From the NCBI GenBank assembly GCA_019637975.1, contig JAHBUR010000018.1, positions 1 to 64,000 of the forward strand: 64,000 nucleotides of DNA, read 5' to 3'. Shown here piece after piece: positions 55,201 to 63,453 of this stretch. The stretch's first letter is position 1. Every line of letters starts with the position of its first letter. Below the pieces are notes generated by a model, which was given only the letters and a program-made list of their open reading frames with translations, ran no database searches and was not told the origin of the DNA. The position numbers were made by a program, and so were the translations under genes. This stretch comes from Bacteroidota bacterium. Lineage in GTDB: Bacteria > Bacteroidota > Ignavibacteria > UBA10030 > UBA6906.

Positions 55201-57687
55201 CAGCAGGATATCATCCCCAGCAATCCAACACCGACCGTCAACGACACACTTGTGATGGTGAAGGTGAAGATGTTCAACTATGGTTTAGTTACTCCGGACA
55301 GCGTGGAGGTTGCCGTGACCGACACGTACAACGGCCAGACGACAACTCTTGCAAACAGAAAAGTTGCCCCGATGCGCCAGGTGGATTCGATCAATGTTGA
55401 GTGGCGCGCAATGCACCAGGTCGGGCTGCATACGCTTACGGCTTCGCTCGATCCGCAGAACCTGATTCCTGAAGTGTCCGAACTGAACAATATCGCTTCA
55501 CGGGAACAGTACGTCTATGCAAACCTTCTTTCGGTTGTCAAGCCTGTCAGGAACATGGTTGTTGAGTCGGGAGTTCAGAGATTGATGGTGACCAGTCCGT
55601 TCGGAGTTGATTCGCTGGGGTTTGCTTACGAGTTTCAGCTTGATACGGTCGATACGTTCGACTCGCCGGCGTTGGTTGAGTCAGGGCCGGTCGTTCCGGC
55701 TGCGGTCACAGGAGAGTGGCTCACTCCGTCGCTTCCCGTCAACCGCGTGTACTTCTGGCGTGCGAGAACGAGTTATGCGAATGCACTGGGAAAATGGGTC
55801 GAATCGTCCTTCTCGACGGCGGGTGATGTGCCTGCATTGCCGCAGATCCGCTGGCGGGAACATGCGGCAAAGCAATTCAGGCGCGACGTTCTCACACAAT
55901 CCACTGCAACGGATACGGGTGTCACTATTGCGCCGAGTCCGGCGATCAATCTGTTTGTCCGATCGGTCGGGTACAGGTACAATCAGTTGGCGGAATACTA
56001 CAGCGTCATCAGAATCAACGAACAAAAGATCACAGGGTACTGGTGGGAGTTGGGAAGCAGCTTCATGGTCATCCGCCTGAACGAATTTTCCGGGGCATTC
56101 GAGTTCCGGGCGTTCAATCTCGTGACGTTTCCCGCCGATTCCGGTTTGCGTGAGGCGCAACGAATGGCGGATTTCATCAATCAAACTCCGACAGGAAATT
56201 TTATTGCATGGAGTGTCATCTTCGACGGAAGAACAAACGTTACCGAAAGCCTCTACGTTGCGATGGAGAGTCTGGGAAGCACGCTGGCACGAACAGTCCA
56301 GCCCGGACAATCGTGGGCGTTTGTCGGAAGAAAGGGGAGCGGCGGCCCGGGGATGACGGCGTTGGAAAGCCTCACGAATGATACCGCCGTTGTGTCGCTG
56401 CAGATTCCCAACTACTACAGTTACGGCAGCGGCTCGATTGCAACGGAGCGGATGTTTGTATCGGATTCGTGGAGTGCATTCCAGTGGCAGCAAAGCGGCC
56501 CGCCATCGACCAATGCGCGGCTCGCATTCCTCGGCAACCGCCCGAACGGGGCTGTCGACACACTGCGGATTTTCCCGAAAGACAGCGCAACGATTGATCT
56601 TTCATTCATGGACCCGCTGACATCGGGCGAACGCTATAATGCCGTGCAAGTTGCCGCACTGTTCTCCACAACCGACGCCCTAGTTACTCCGTTGCTGCAT
56701 TCCTGGCAAATGGATCTCAACGCCCCCGCCGATCTTGCCATCAGTGCCCGGACACTGAGCAGCTCGGAGCCGACGGCCACGCGCAATGTAGAAGTCACGG
56801 TGTACAATATCGGGTATCAGGATAGCGACAGCTCAACGGTTGTTCTTTCCGTGTATGACCGGCAGAATCGTGCCCGCCAACTTGCGAGCGTGCCTGTTCA
56901 GCCGGTTGTCCTCGGAGGTTCGAGGACGGTTGTTATTCCCATCTCGACAACAAATCTGCCCCGGAGAGTGATGCTGCAGGCCGTTGTTCATCCGGCAAAG
57001 CGTGCAAAAGATCTTGTGCACGAAAACAATACGGCATATCATTCATTCGATCTGGGTCCGTCACTGATGCCTGCAATGCAGGTGTATGCCAACGGCTCGC
57101 CTGTGATGGAAGGCGATTACGTGCCCGCAACGCCTGTGTTGATGCTCGATCTTCAGAAGCGGGATGAGAATCCCCCTGCACGCATCGAGGCACAACTGTT
57201 TGTGGACAACAGGTTCGAAGGCAACTGGACATCTCCCGCCGGAGTGTCGGAACAACGCCCGACATTTACTCCGCAGCTTTCGGATGGTCTCCATCAACTT
57301 ACGTTCAAAATCATGAGTGTAAATGCGTTCGGCGAGATTGACACAACGGAAAGCATGTTGAATGTTCTCGTCTCGAAAGAAAGCCGCATTCTGCACATGT
57401 ACAATTACCCGAATCCGTTTTCGCGTGACACATACTTCACGTTCATGCTCGCCGGATCGACTCCACCGGAGGAGTTGAGAATCCGCATCTTCACCGTTGC
57501 CGGAAGGAAGATCAGAGATATTCTTGTGCCGCCGTCGAGCGTGCAGATCGGCTCCAACCGGATTTATTGGGATGGGAGAGATGAAGATGGCGATGAGATA
57601 GCCAACGGGTACTACTTCTATCAAGCGTCTCTCAAAGGGGAAGGGAAGGAGCTTTCAGCAGTGCAGAAGTTGGTGAAGGTACGGTAA
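52282..57687 (+). CDS. Gingipain-fold (C25) T9SS protein with lectin-like domain, paralogue 2
   Basis: The product is 1,801 aa from ATG 52282, with a very strong ribosome site AGGAGGTGG. An in-frame GTG at 52276 is not needed. The architecture matches the upstream neighbour: signal peptide (to about 25), propeptide-like region, C25 domain with His835 in FIGHSGGRIWG and Cys866 in SVSCNVGGF, CARDB-like domain, FN3-like segment, ILEI/PANDER-like segment (about 1221-1363, ending WAFVGRKGSG), second CARDB-like domain, and a sorting domain ending KLVKVR. The pair arose by tandem duplication and then diverged. Both keep the His-Cys dyad, so both may be active with different targets. Confidence 0.88.
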   Translation: MKHLVAYAVAGIMFCGAWVVPASAGEDNSDAFRLVSRLPDGWLIEYTPGTQPFTQVEIEGRMHLLFDGMARLDPSFDHTGLPKLPVEVITLGIPADAFLRVELLDPEYELIVKQRVAPYPTYHFSEETEPVAEYRKNASAYGQNRYFPSLHVVADPPGRFRDQRIASIRLSPYQYNPATETLRRIVRAKLHIRVMRTDGGGSMVLPPPSAVRPDPHFEELYRSTLFNYDEAKGWRGDAGAESFLRMVPDPTRDWFETGKNYYKIPITEDAWYKVTKAQLVAAGANPSLIDIPTLKIFHCGVQIPVVVRPDTSVEFYGKRNSGDSTYTDFFTDTSAYWLTWGGVAGLRFTPTFVDSTGVMTNHSSSLTTRHCEENNDYFQGTTTNDIINIQTVPGEGWAWGEPPDWFFPTATREYAFVVDEVVADSGLQARLRVRLVSTTLNYTTPNHRARFWVNDSLVGEATFPGRTSLVFSANIPQSWLHNGSNQLRIQSILTLASPNQFYLDWFEVDYERLLRAGNNQLAVAAGQTGPLTRTVFNASGFTSPQIEAFDLSTMRQITSTHITQDEDGYSIAFRDTLSVPRSYIVTSSGGARPVPAVTQKMFTDIRVNAAGADYIIITHKNFLSAAQQLATHRQTVNGVRTKVILVDDIYDEFNYGIMNATKLKPFVKYAFDNWAQPRPAYLLLFGDASWDYHRFLSTSINTNFVPSYGVPASDNWFVTFNPDTASLPAMLVGRIPVATPAQAQSVVQKIVGYDSYILAEWNKNFLFITGGNTPSEQAQFNSYSEGMIALIVAPPIGGTPYRVYKTTLGVIDGEHKERLKQLVRDGLVFINFIGHSGGRIWGVDIGPPSELENTNGKLPFLASVSCNVGGFADPESHVLAEDFLLADNRGSIASWASSTLGYPSYGRDLGRDFLQGVRDSVRTFGLLTTNAKIKMLRTYGADYIANATVQTNNLLGDPLSRFALPLKPDLAIRQQDIIPSNPTPTVNDTLVMVKVKMFNYGLVTPDSVEVAVTDTYNGQTTTLANRKVAPMRQVDSINVEWRAMHQVGLHTLTASLDPQNLIPEVSELNNIASREQYVYANLLSVVKPVRNMVVESGVQRLMVTSPFGVDSLGFAYEFQLDTVDTFDSPALVESGPVVPAAVTGEWLTPSLPVNRVYFWRARTSYANALGKWVESSFSTAGDVPALPQIRWREHAAKQFRRDVLTQSTATDTGVTIAPSPAINLFVRSVGYRYNQLAEYYSVIRINEQKITGYWWELGSSFMVIRLNEFSGAFEFRAFNLVTFPADSGLREAQRMADFINQTPTGNFIAWSVIFDGRTNVTESLYVAMESLGSTLARTVQPGQSWAFVGRKGSGGPGMTALESLTNDTAVVSLQIPNYYSYGSGSIATERMFVSDSWSAFQWQQSGPPSTNARLAFLGNRPNGAVDTLRIFPKDSATIDLSFMDPLTSGERYNAVQVAALFSTTDALVTPLLHSWQMDLNAPADLAISARTLSSSEPTATRNVEVTVYNIGYQDSDSSTVVLSVYDRQNRARQLASVPVQPVVLGGSRTVVIPISTTNLPRRVMLQAVVHPAKRAKDLVHENNTAYHSFDLGPSLMPAMQVYANGSPVMEGDYVPATPVLMLDLQKRDENPPARIEAQLFVDNRFEGNWTSPAGVSEQRPTFTPQLSDGLHQLTFKIMSVNAFGEIDTTESMLNVLVSKESRILHMYNYPNPFSRDTYFTFMLAGSTPPEELRIRIFTVAGRKIRDILVPPSSVQIGSNRIYWDGRDEDGDEIANGYYFYQASLKGEGKELSAVQKLVKVR

Positions 57688-57891
57688 GTACCGGGTGAAC
57701 CGCTGGATTGAAAGAAAACCGCTAAGGCGCGAAGACACGATTAGACTGGCAGAGTCTGGCTCTACATAAAGAACCGCCCCGACGACTCATCGTCGCCGTG
57801 GCTCTGGTTTCAGCTAGGATCAACAGGATACTGTTTGCTTCACGTCGTGTACATCCTGTTCATCCTGCCAAGAAGTGATGGTGATGCACCG
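57688..57891. other. Intergenic region with dispersed-repeat fragments
   Basis: A gap of 204 nt between convergent genes. It holds a purine-rich stretch beginning AAAGAAAACCGCTAAG (from 57711) that recurs in altered form at 63949, a perfect 6-bp hairpin CGACGA/TCGTCG (57780-57795), and an ATCCTGTTCATCCTG stretch (57851-57865) of the kind scattered in many environmental genomes. No clear gene or terminator was seen. Confidence 0.55.
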
Positions 57892-59589
57892 TTACTTCAA
57901 CAATACCATCTTTTTCAACTCATTCTTCTGTCCGCTTTGCAATCGGTAGAAATACGTCCCGCTTGCGAGAGCCGAGGCGTCCAGCTGCACTCTGTGCATC
58001 TGGCCTGCCTGCGCCACTCCGTCGTACAACGTTGCAACCTGCTGGCCAATCGAATTATACACTACAAGCTGTGCATCGCCTGTTACATCAACCGAAAACG
58101 CAATCTCGGTGGAAGGGTTGAACGGATTCGGGTAATTTTGTCCCAACTCGAAACGGTTCGGGGCGCTCACCGGCTCGCCCACGGAGGTGACGCCGTTGAC
58201 GACGACAATCGGTTCGGTGTAATGGATTGTGCCGTCGAGATCAACCTGGCGCAGACGGTAGTGGCCACTGCCTGCCGGGGCGTTCACGTACGTCCAGGAG
58301 TAGTCATGCGGGGTAACTGTTGTGCCGTTTCCGGGCACGAAACTGTTGGGCAGATCTTCGTAGGAAGACGTTGCACTCGCGGCACGCTGCAGGTAGAAGC
58401 CGTAATTGTTTGTTTCGGAGATGGTTCTCCAGTTGAACACGATGGAGTTGTTCTGCGGAATCGCCGAGCCGGTGAAACTCGCAAGCTGCACTGGGACAGG
58501 GCTGCTCGAGAACACTATCGAGGTTTTCGGATCGCCGACAACCACATCCATCCACGACATCATGCGCGACGCCATGTAGTAGCTTTCGGCAAGATTGTAT
58601 CCCGCCACGTACCGCGGAAACAGAACAAACGCAAGCGCCATTGCGTTGGAGTAAGGCTCGTACACATATCCCTTCGCTCCGCTGACTCCCTCATGAAGCA
58701 AATCCACCACAAGCGACTGTCCGTATGTGGGCGGATCGTTAAACGTTCTACCCGACGTCGAGACATACGTCTCGGCAATGGCTCCCGGTACGTACGTATT
58801 GTACGGAATTGCATACTGCGTGTAGAGATGCTGGTAATGATCGTTGCTTCCCCAACTCATGTACCCGACCAGGTTCTGCTGGTTCGTTTTATAAACTGTT
58901 GTCGAATCGAATATCACCGTTCTGCCGGTGCTTGCCAAGTTGTTGCGCGCATTGGTCATGTAGGTATTGAGCGGCGAATCCCATGCCGGGTCCTGATCGA
59001 ACAGGATCGGGGCCGATGCACTGACCGACACTCCGGGGCCGCTGCGGTCGATCAGATCAAGTACAGTTTGCAAATGGTAGGCATCAAGCCGCGTGACAAG
59101 ATAAATGCCGTACGTCGAGCGGGAGAAGTTTGCATTCTGCAGGTAGTACGGGGATGCAACCCGCCCGTCGCCGCCGATGTACGAAGCATAGGGACCGAGA
59201 ATCAGCATCAACTCACTCTCAACCGACGAGGAAGGTGAAGAAGTCGAGAATGTGTTTCCTCGGTTCACCTTCAAAGGCACGCCTTTCGTCGTCACGAGAT
59301 AGTTGATCGAATTCTGAAGATTCCCGGCAAGAAGCTGCTGCTCGACCTGAGCCCTAAGCTGGTTGAACTTCGTGCTGTCAATCTCCTCTGTCGTATCGGC
59401 CTGAACATAGATCATGTTCGCGGCGGGAATATTCCGTGCCGCTTTGAAATAATTGCCGATTGTCTGTGAAGCAGAACTGTTTGTGTTAATAATTACCGCG
59501 ACGTCGTTGTAGGAAACCTGTCCTGTTGCCGAAAGGGGCAGCATCCAGCAAATCAACAAACCCGCAAGTAATAGCCTGATAGTGGGCAT
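57892..59589 (-). CDS. TIGR03790-type exported protein with T9SS sorting domain
   Basis: The product is 565 aa with a strong ribosome site (AGGAGGAG). A signal peptide (1-24) is followed by a TIGR03790-like domain: SYNDVAVIINTNSSASQTIG, ARNIPAANMIYVQADTTEEI, NYLVTTKGVPLKVN, and late WGSNDHYQH and EPYSNAM. Next is an FN3-like region (PVQLASFTG, NNYGFYLQR, YRLRQVDLDG), and last a T9SS sorting domain with QNYPNPFNPSTEIAF and GTYFYRLQSG to a terminal Lys. The domain is of unknown function. The last 190 residues closely resemble those of the protein at 60550-63453. Confidence 0.85.
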   Translation of the reverse strand: MPTIRLLLAGLLICWMLPLSATGQVSYNDVAVIINTNSSASQTIGNYFKAARNIPAANMIYVQADTTEEIDSTKFNQLRAQVEQQLLAGNLQNSINYLVTTKGVPLKVNRGNTFSTSSPSSSVESELMLILGPYASYIGGDGRVASPYYLQNANFSRSTYGIYLVTRLDAYHLQTVLDLIDRSGPGVSVSASAPILFDQDPAWDSPLNTYMTNARNNLASTGRTVIFDSTTVYKTNQQNLVGYMSWGSNDHYQHLYTQYAIPYNTYVPGAIAETYVSTSGRTFNDPPTYGQSLVVDLLHEGVSGAKGYVYEPYSNAMALAFVLFPRYVAGYNLAESYYMASRMMSWMDVVVGDPKTSIVFSSSPVPVQLASFTGSAIPQNNSIVFNWRTISETNNYGFYLQRAASATSSYEDLPNSFVPGNGTTVTPHDYSWTYVNAPAGSGHYRLRQVDLDGTIHYTEPIVVVNGVTSVGEPVSAPNRFELGQNYPNPFNPSTEIAFSVDVTGDAQLVVYNSIGQQVATLYDGVAQAGQMHRVQLDASALASGTYFYRLQSGQKNELKKMVLLK

Positions 59590-60160
59590 AACTCCTCCTG
59601 ATATAAAATCCTGCCTCTATTAGTTCACGGCGTGTGCCAGCAGAGACCGGATTAGGAACGGACGTCGGTAACCCGCTAACCGATGAATCTACTATGGGTT
59701 GCAGTATCAGGGTGTTGAATGAAGATGGGAAACACGAAGAGAGAAGGGAAACAGATTGGGGATTCGTTCAGAAGGTTTGTAGAAATTGCAGGGTCGAGCC
59801 CGAGTCCCCCTCAAAGCTGTAGCGCGAGTCTCCGACTCACTCACGGGCGGGACGGCGTCCGCCGGCACGCGGCCTTTCGCACAGAGGGGAATATGGTCAA
59901 GCGAAGAAACAAGATCTGTGTCGTCGAAATCGTCGGCTGTGTGGGGAGGGGAATCAATCGAAGGGGTTAAGTTTCGGTGAAACCTTGTTCAACCCCGCAC
60001 CGAAACTTACGGGTTGTGCGCTGGCGATTGATTCCGGCGGGTTATCCGTTCCGACGAAGTCGGAACGAGATCTCGTTCCCAAAGGGAACGGACGATTTCG
60101 ACAGTTTTTGCCGCAACAATCAAAATAGAACTGAGCGGCATCCCGCTTCGCAGGACTTTC

Positions 60161-60189
60161 GTCCATTTCTTTTCTAAAAAGAAATGGAC
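60161..60189. repeat. Perfect 13-bp inverted repeat
   Basis: GTCCATTTCTTTT (60161-60173) and its exact complement AAAAGAAATGGAC (60177-60189) surround a 3-nt CTA loop. No nearby gene would need it as a terminator, so it looks like a dispersed palindromic element. Confidence 0.75.
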
Positions 60190-60452
60190 AACGTAGCCAA
60201 CAAAACAGTCCCGACACCTCTCGATGCCGGGACTGCTGTGCGCTTCTTGCCGTAGATTTCAGCCAGTGATTGAACTCAGGTGTGCTGAAATCTAAACCCT
60301 TCGTGATTCTCTCCCCGCTGCCCGCCGTCGATTTCGCAGGCCACGGATCACAAACCCGTGGGGTCGAGATCGTCGGGATTCACCATAAAAGCAAAAGCCC
60401 CGACACCTTTCGCTGCCGGGGCCGGGTCTTCGCTATTGATCCTGGTTCTTTT

Positions 60453-60480
60453 GTAGGGACGTTCAATTGAACGTCCCTAC
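60453..60480. repeat. Perfect 28-bp palindrome
   Basis: The half GTAGGGACGTTCAA (60453-60466) is followed directly by its exact complement with no spacer. It could form a cruciform or act as a dimeric binding site. It resembles GTAGGGACGTTC-type dispersed repeats known from other bacterial genomes (recollection, not searched). Confidence 0.8.
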
Positions 60481-60509
60481 GGAAGCCGTATTACTTCAAC
60501 AACATTAAC

Positions 60510-60528
60510 CCCGCCTGAAAGCGGCGGG
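60510..60528 (-). terminator. Possible terminator of the 60550 gene
   Basis: CCCGCC and GGCGGG form a 6-bp stem with a 7-nt loop about 22 nt after the stop codon on the minus strand. The sequence that follows is only moderately T-rich (GGTTAATGTTGTT), so this is a weak candidate. Confidence 0.4.
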
Positions 60529-60549
60529 ATTGAAGCGTTATCATAGCCT

Positions 60550-63453
60550 TTACTTAAGGAGCATCAACTTCTTCAAATCCGATTTCTGTCCGGATTGCAG
60601 TCGGTAAAAGTACACGCCGCTGGCAAGTCCGGTGGCGTTGAAGCGGACGAGGTTGAACTGTCCCGCCTCGGCAATGCCGTCGAAGAGTGTCGCCACCTTT
60701 TGTCCGATGGAGTTGTACACATCCAGCGTGGCGCGGCCCGTTACTTCAACCGTGAACTTGATTTCCGTCGAGGGGTTGAAGGGGTTCGGGTAGTTCTGCG
60801 ACAGCGCAAATACCTTCGGCGCAACTTCGGGCACGCTGGTCGGCATATCGACCAAAATCGGCTCGGTGTAATGCTGTGTGCCGTCCAAGTCGACCTGCTT
60901 CAGGCGGTACTGCGTTGCCGAGGTAATGCCCGTGATATCCGTGTACGTATAGTCGCGCGGCTCGTTGGTGGTGCCGTGGCCGGGTACGAAGCTGCCCGGA
61001 ATCTCCGTCCATTCAGTAGCTCCCATATTGCGGCGCTGGACATAGAAGCCGTAATTATTCACCTCGCTGATCGTTCTCCAATCCAGCCGGACATTGTTGC
61101 CTGCCACCACCGCCCCCGTGAATGAGGCAAGCTGGACGGGGAGGGCTTGGAGGCCATTACCGATTGCGAATTTGGTCCCCCAATTTGCAACATGACCACC
61201 GACTGCCCTGTTAGAAGTCCCCCCAAATGGGCCATAATTCTCCCAACTTGTTGTTCCAGGACGCAGTCTGAACACGGCAACGTCAAGGCCGGGAATATTA
61301 TTGGGGTTTTCGTTGCCAATCCCATCTATGAATGCCAGATAAAGAGAATCAGCAAACAAGTTGCTCGGGGCATCAATGAAGTAGTACCTTTTAATTGCTG
61401 CTGACTGGTTTGCAATCGGCTCCGGAAACACTCCAGGAAATGAGGTCATAGTTATTTGCTTCCCAGTTTGTGAGCCATTAAGAAGCAAGTATGTATGGAA
61501 GTTCGTAAACCTGTATATACCTGCAATGCTGGCAGTCCGCTGAATCGTTCCGCTAATACTGCCGCTAGTAATGGAAACAGCTCCGGGGGCCGTATTCGTG
61601 ACGACAATCTTGTGCGCGCCGGTGGTCACAACGCCGTTCGTTAGAGTGAGAATGTTTGAGACGGTTTCGTCAGTCAAGAGTGTCACGCCTGCGGCATTGT
61701 TGATTTCGAGATCGTAGAAGGTAGAGCCGCTCATGGTTTGGGGTGACGTACCGTTGAGGATGAACTTGCTTGTTCCCGGGTTGAAGATTCCCGCCGGATT
61801 TTTTATCCAGTTTCCCTTTAGCTGGAATGTTGATCCATCTCCAGCAACAAAGGCCCCGCCAGCGTCAATGCTGAGATTTCCGTTGATTATATAGGTTGAA
61901 AGATCGGGGAATGTTGTTCCTGAGGGATTCCGAAACGTAAGGTGATTCATTGTCAAGGGTAAGCCAGGTCCAGGAACTTGAGAGGCATCGCCGGTGAAGA
62001 TGTAGTTTGCGGTCGAAGGATATGTTCGCGAGCCCGTAACTCGAACGTTGGAGGCCGTACCCGAGATAGCGATGCCCGAGGGATGACCGATACCGAGCGT
62101 AGATCCTGCGGTAAGAGTAAATGTGCCGTTGCTTCCAATGCCGAAGTCGCTGTTTCCCATCATGAGAGAGGCACCGCCATTGACAGTGAAGTTTATTGTA
62201 TTAGCGAACGTGCCACCGCCCGTGAATACTTGTGGTGTACTACCGTTGAAAATGACCGCACCACTGGCTGATCCTGTTTCGGTGAACGCGCCGCCCGTAA
62301 AGGAGAAATTGCCTGCTACGTTCATCGTGCCGATATGAGACCCGGTTCCGCTGCTCGACATGTTAAACGTTGCACCGGCGGAGAGCGAGAAGCCACCGCC
62401 AATATTCAAAGTTGACGCACCGTTACTTGTCATCAAGTATGTGCCAGCGGTTGAGAGAGTGAAGTTTCCGCCAATCGTGACAGTAGACGTTCCGAGTGCA
62501 TTTCCTCGTTGGTTGAACGTGCCACCAGTCTTTGAGAAGTCCCCTGAGACGCTCATTACCGCACTTCCGCTATTATTTGACTTGAGGGTGAAGGTTCCCC
62601 CGCTCATCGCAAAGTTTCCACCAACAATGAGCTCAGCAGGCCCCGGGTCATTCACTCCAATAAAGGTTCCGCCACTGAGAGTGAAGTTGCCAACTACATC
62701 GAGGGTACCACTACCGTCATTATCTACAAGGATAAAAGTACCACCGGTTTGAATGTAGTTGCCACCCACGGTGAGGGTTCGCTCTGTTGAAGTATTGGCA
62801 AGACGAAGTTCCTGTCCGCCCGTATTGCTAACAGTAAAATTACCGGCAATACCACCGATCGAGCCTTCGAGATTGAGGTTGTTTGATTGACTTGCACAAT
62901 TCCACGTGAAGTTGCCAAACGTCTGCCCCAAGCCTGAAGGGAACCCGCCAGTAGCTCCTGTGATAATACAGGTAGAGTTTGCATCCCACGCTGCAGTCGG
63001 AATTCCTTCCCCAGCGACGTTGTGAATGTATGTGCCTCCGTCATTGAAAACGATTGTGCCGTTGTTGGTGATACCGGAGGTATTGGATGTGCTATTGGTT
63101 TGGAGTGTACCGAACACTGATAGGTCGGTGCCAGTGCCGTCATTTATGGTGAGAGTATTTCCGTTATTGATGGTTACCTGCCCGCCAGATTCAATCACTA
63201 CTTGGTCAACTGTTACCGACGATGTTACTGTAACAGTATGCGGGCTGCGGATTGTGATGCCCGCATTGTTGGCGTTTGTCGGTGTGCTGGCGGCAGCGCC
63301 CCACGTAGAACCGTTGTTGGTTGAAACTTGCCATGTGCCCGTGGAACTCCAGTTGCCGTTGGCGTTGCTCCGATATAGAGTCTGTGCGAACGCGCTCGTC
63401 CCAGCAACCAGCAGGCACATTGCTATCGCGAGAAAGCCGAATATGTGTTTCAT
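60550..63453 (-). CDS. Beta-helix-like repeat T9SS surface protein
   Basis: The product is 967 aa with a signal peptide (1-23, ending SAFAQ). Residues about 25-650 are Gly/Ser/Thr/Asn-rich and contain about ten tandem units of about 30 residues of the form VGGNFTLSGGTFxxxSNGxGT, suggesting a parallel beta-helix or solenoid. An FN3-like segment (PVQLASFTGAVV, NNYGFYVQRR, YRLKQVDLDGTQHYTEP) and a T9SS sorting domain (SQNYPNPFNPSTEIKF, VYFYRLQSGQKSDLKK to the terminal Lys) follow. It is probably an adhesin or matrix protein. GGGGG before the ATG is the likely ribosome site. Confidence 0.85.
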   Translation of the reverse strand: MKHIFGFLAIAMCLLVAGTSAFAQTLYRSNANGNWSSTGTWQVSTNNGSTWGAAASTPTNANNAGITIRSPHTVTVTSSVTVDQVVIESGGQVTINNGNTLTINDGTGTDLSVFGTLQTNSTSNTSGITNNGTIVFNDGGTYIHNVAGEGIPTAAWDANSTCIITGATGGFPSGLGQTFGNFTWNCASQSNNLNLEGSIGGIAGNFTVSNTGGQELRLANTSTERTLTVGGNYIQTGGTFILVDNDGSGTLDVVGNFTLSGGTFIGVNDPGPAELIVGGNFAMSGGTFTLKSNNSGSAVMSVSGDFSKTGGTFNQRGNALGTSTVTIGGNFTLSTAGTYLMTSNGASTLNIGGGFSLSAGATFNMSSSGTGSHIGTMNVAGNFSFTGGAFTETGSASGAVIFNGSTPQVFTGGGTFANTINFTVNGGASLMMGNSDFGIGSNGTFTLTAGSTLGIGHPSGIAISGTASNVRVTGSRTYPSTANYIFTGDASQVPGPGLPLTMNHLTFRNPSGTTFPDLSTYIINGNLSIDAGGAFVAGDGSTFQLKGNWIKNPAGIFNPGTSKFILNGTSPQTMSGSTFYDLEINNAAGVTLLTDETVSNILTLTNGVVTTGAHKIVVTNTAPGAVSITSGSISGTIQRTASIAGIYRFTNFHTYLLLNGSQTGKQITMTSFPGVFPEPIANQSAAIKRYYFIDAPSNLFADSLYLAFIDGIGNENPNNIPGLDVAVFRLRPGTTSWENYGPFGGTSNRAVGGHVANWGTKFAIGNGLQALPVQLASFTGAVVAGNNVRLDWRTISEVNNYGFYVQRRNMGATEWTEIPGSFVPGHGTTNEPRDYTYTDITGITSATQYRLKQVDLDGTQHYTEPILVDMPTSVPEVAPKVFALSQNYPNPFNPSTEIKFTVEVTGRATLDVYNSIGQKVATLFDGIAEAGQFNLVRFNATGLASGVYFYRLQSGQKSDLKKLMLLK

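Larger units (their letters stand above)
59590..60549. other. Palindrome-rich intergenic region of about 960 nt
   Basis: No convincing gene was found between the two minus-strand T9SS genes. Instead there are many hairpins: CGTTCCGAC/GTCGGAACG (60047-60067), CGAGATCTCG (60066-60075), CGTTCCC/GGGAACG (60074-60090), a 13-bp-arm hairpin (60161-60189), CAGTCCCG/CGGGACTG (60206-60235), TAGATTTCAGC/GCTGAAATCTA (60253-60294), GCCCCG/CGGGGC (60397-60422) and a 28-bp palindrome (60453-60480). A 22-nt unit at 60210-60231 recurs with two changes at 60399-60420. Short frames here have no ribosome sites or recognisable products. Confidence 0.7.

Noticed and set aside
57835-59238. 467-codon plus-strand open frame
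   Set aside because: It lies entirely antisense to the TIGR03790/T9SS gene, whose signal peptide, ribosome site and sorting domain are clear. The translation is rich in Arg, His and Cys with no domain.
59719-59970. Short overlapping plus-strand frames (83, 64 and 66 codons) in the 59.6-60.2 kb spacer
   Set aside because: They overlap one another in different frames, cross the hairpins, and have no ribosome site or recognisable product.
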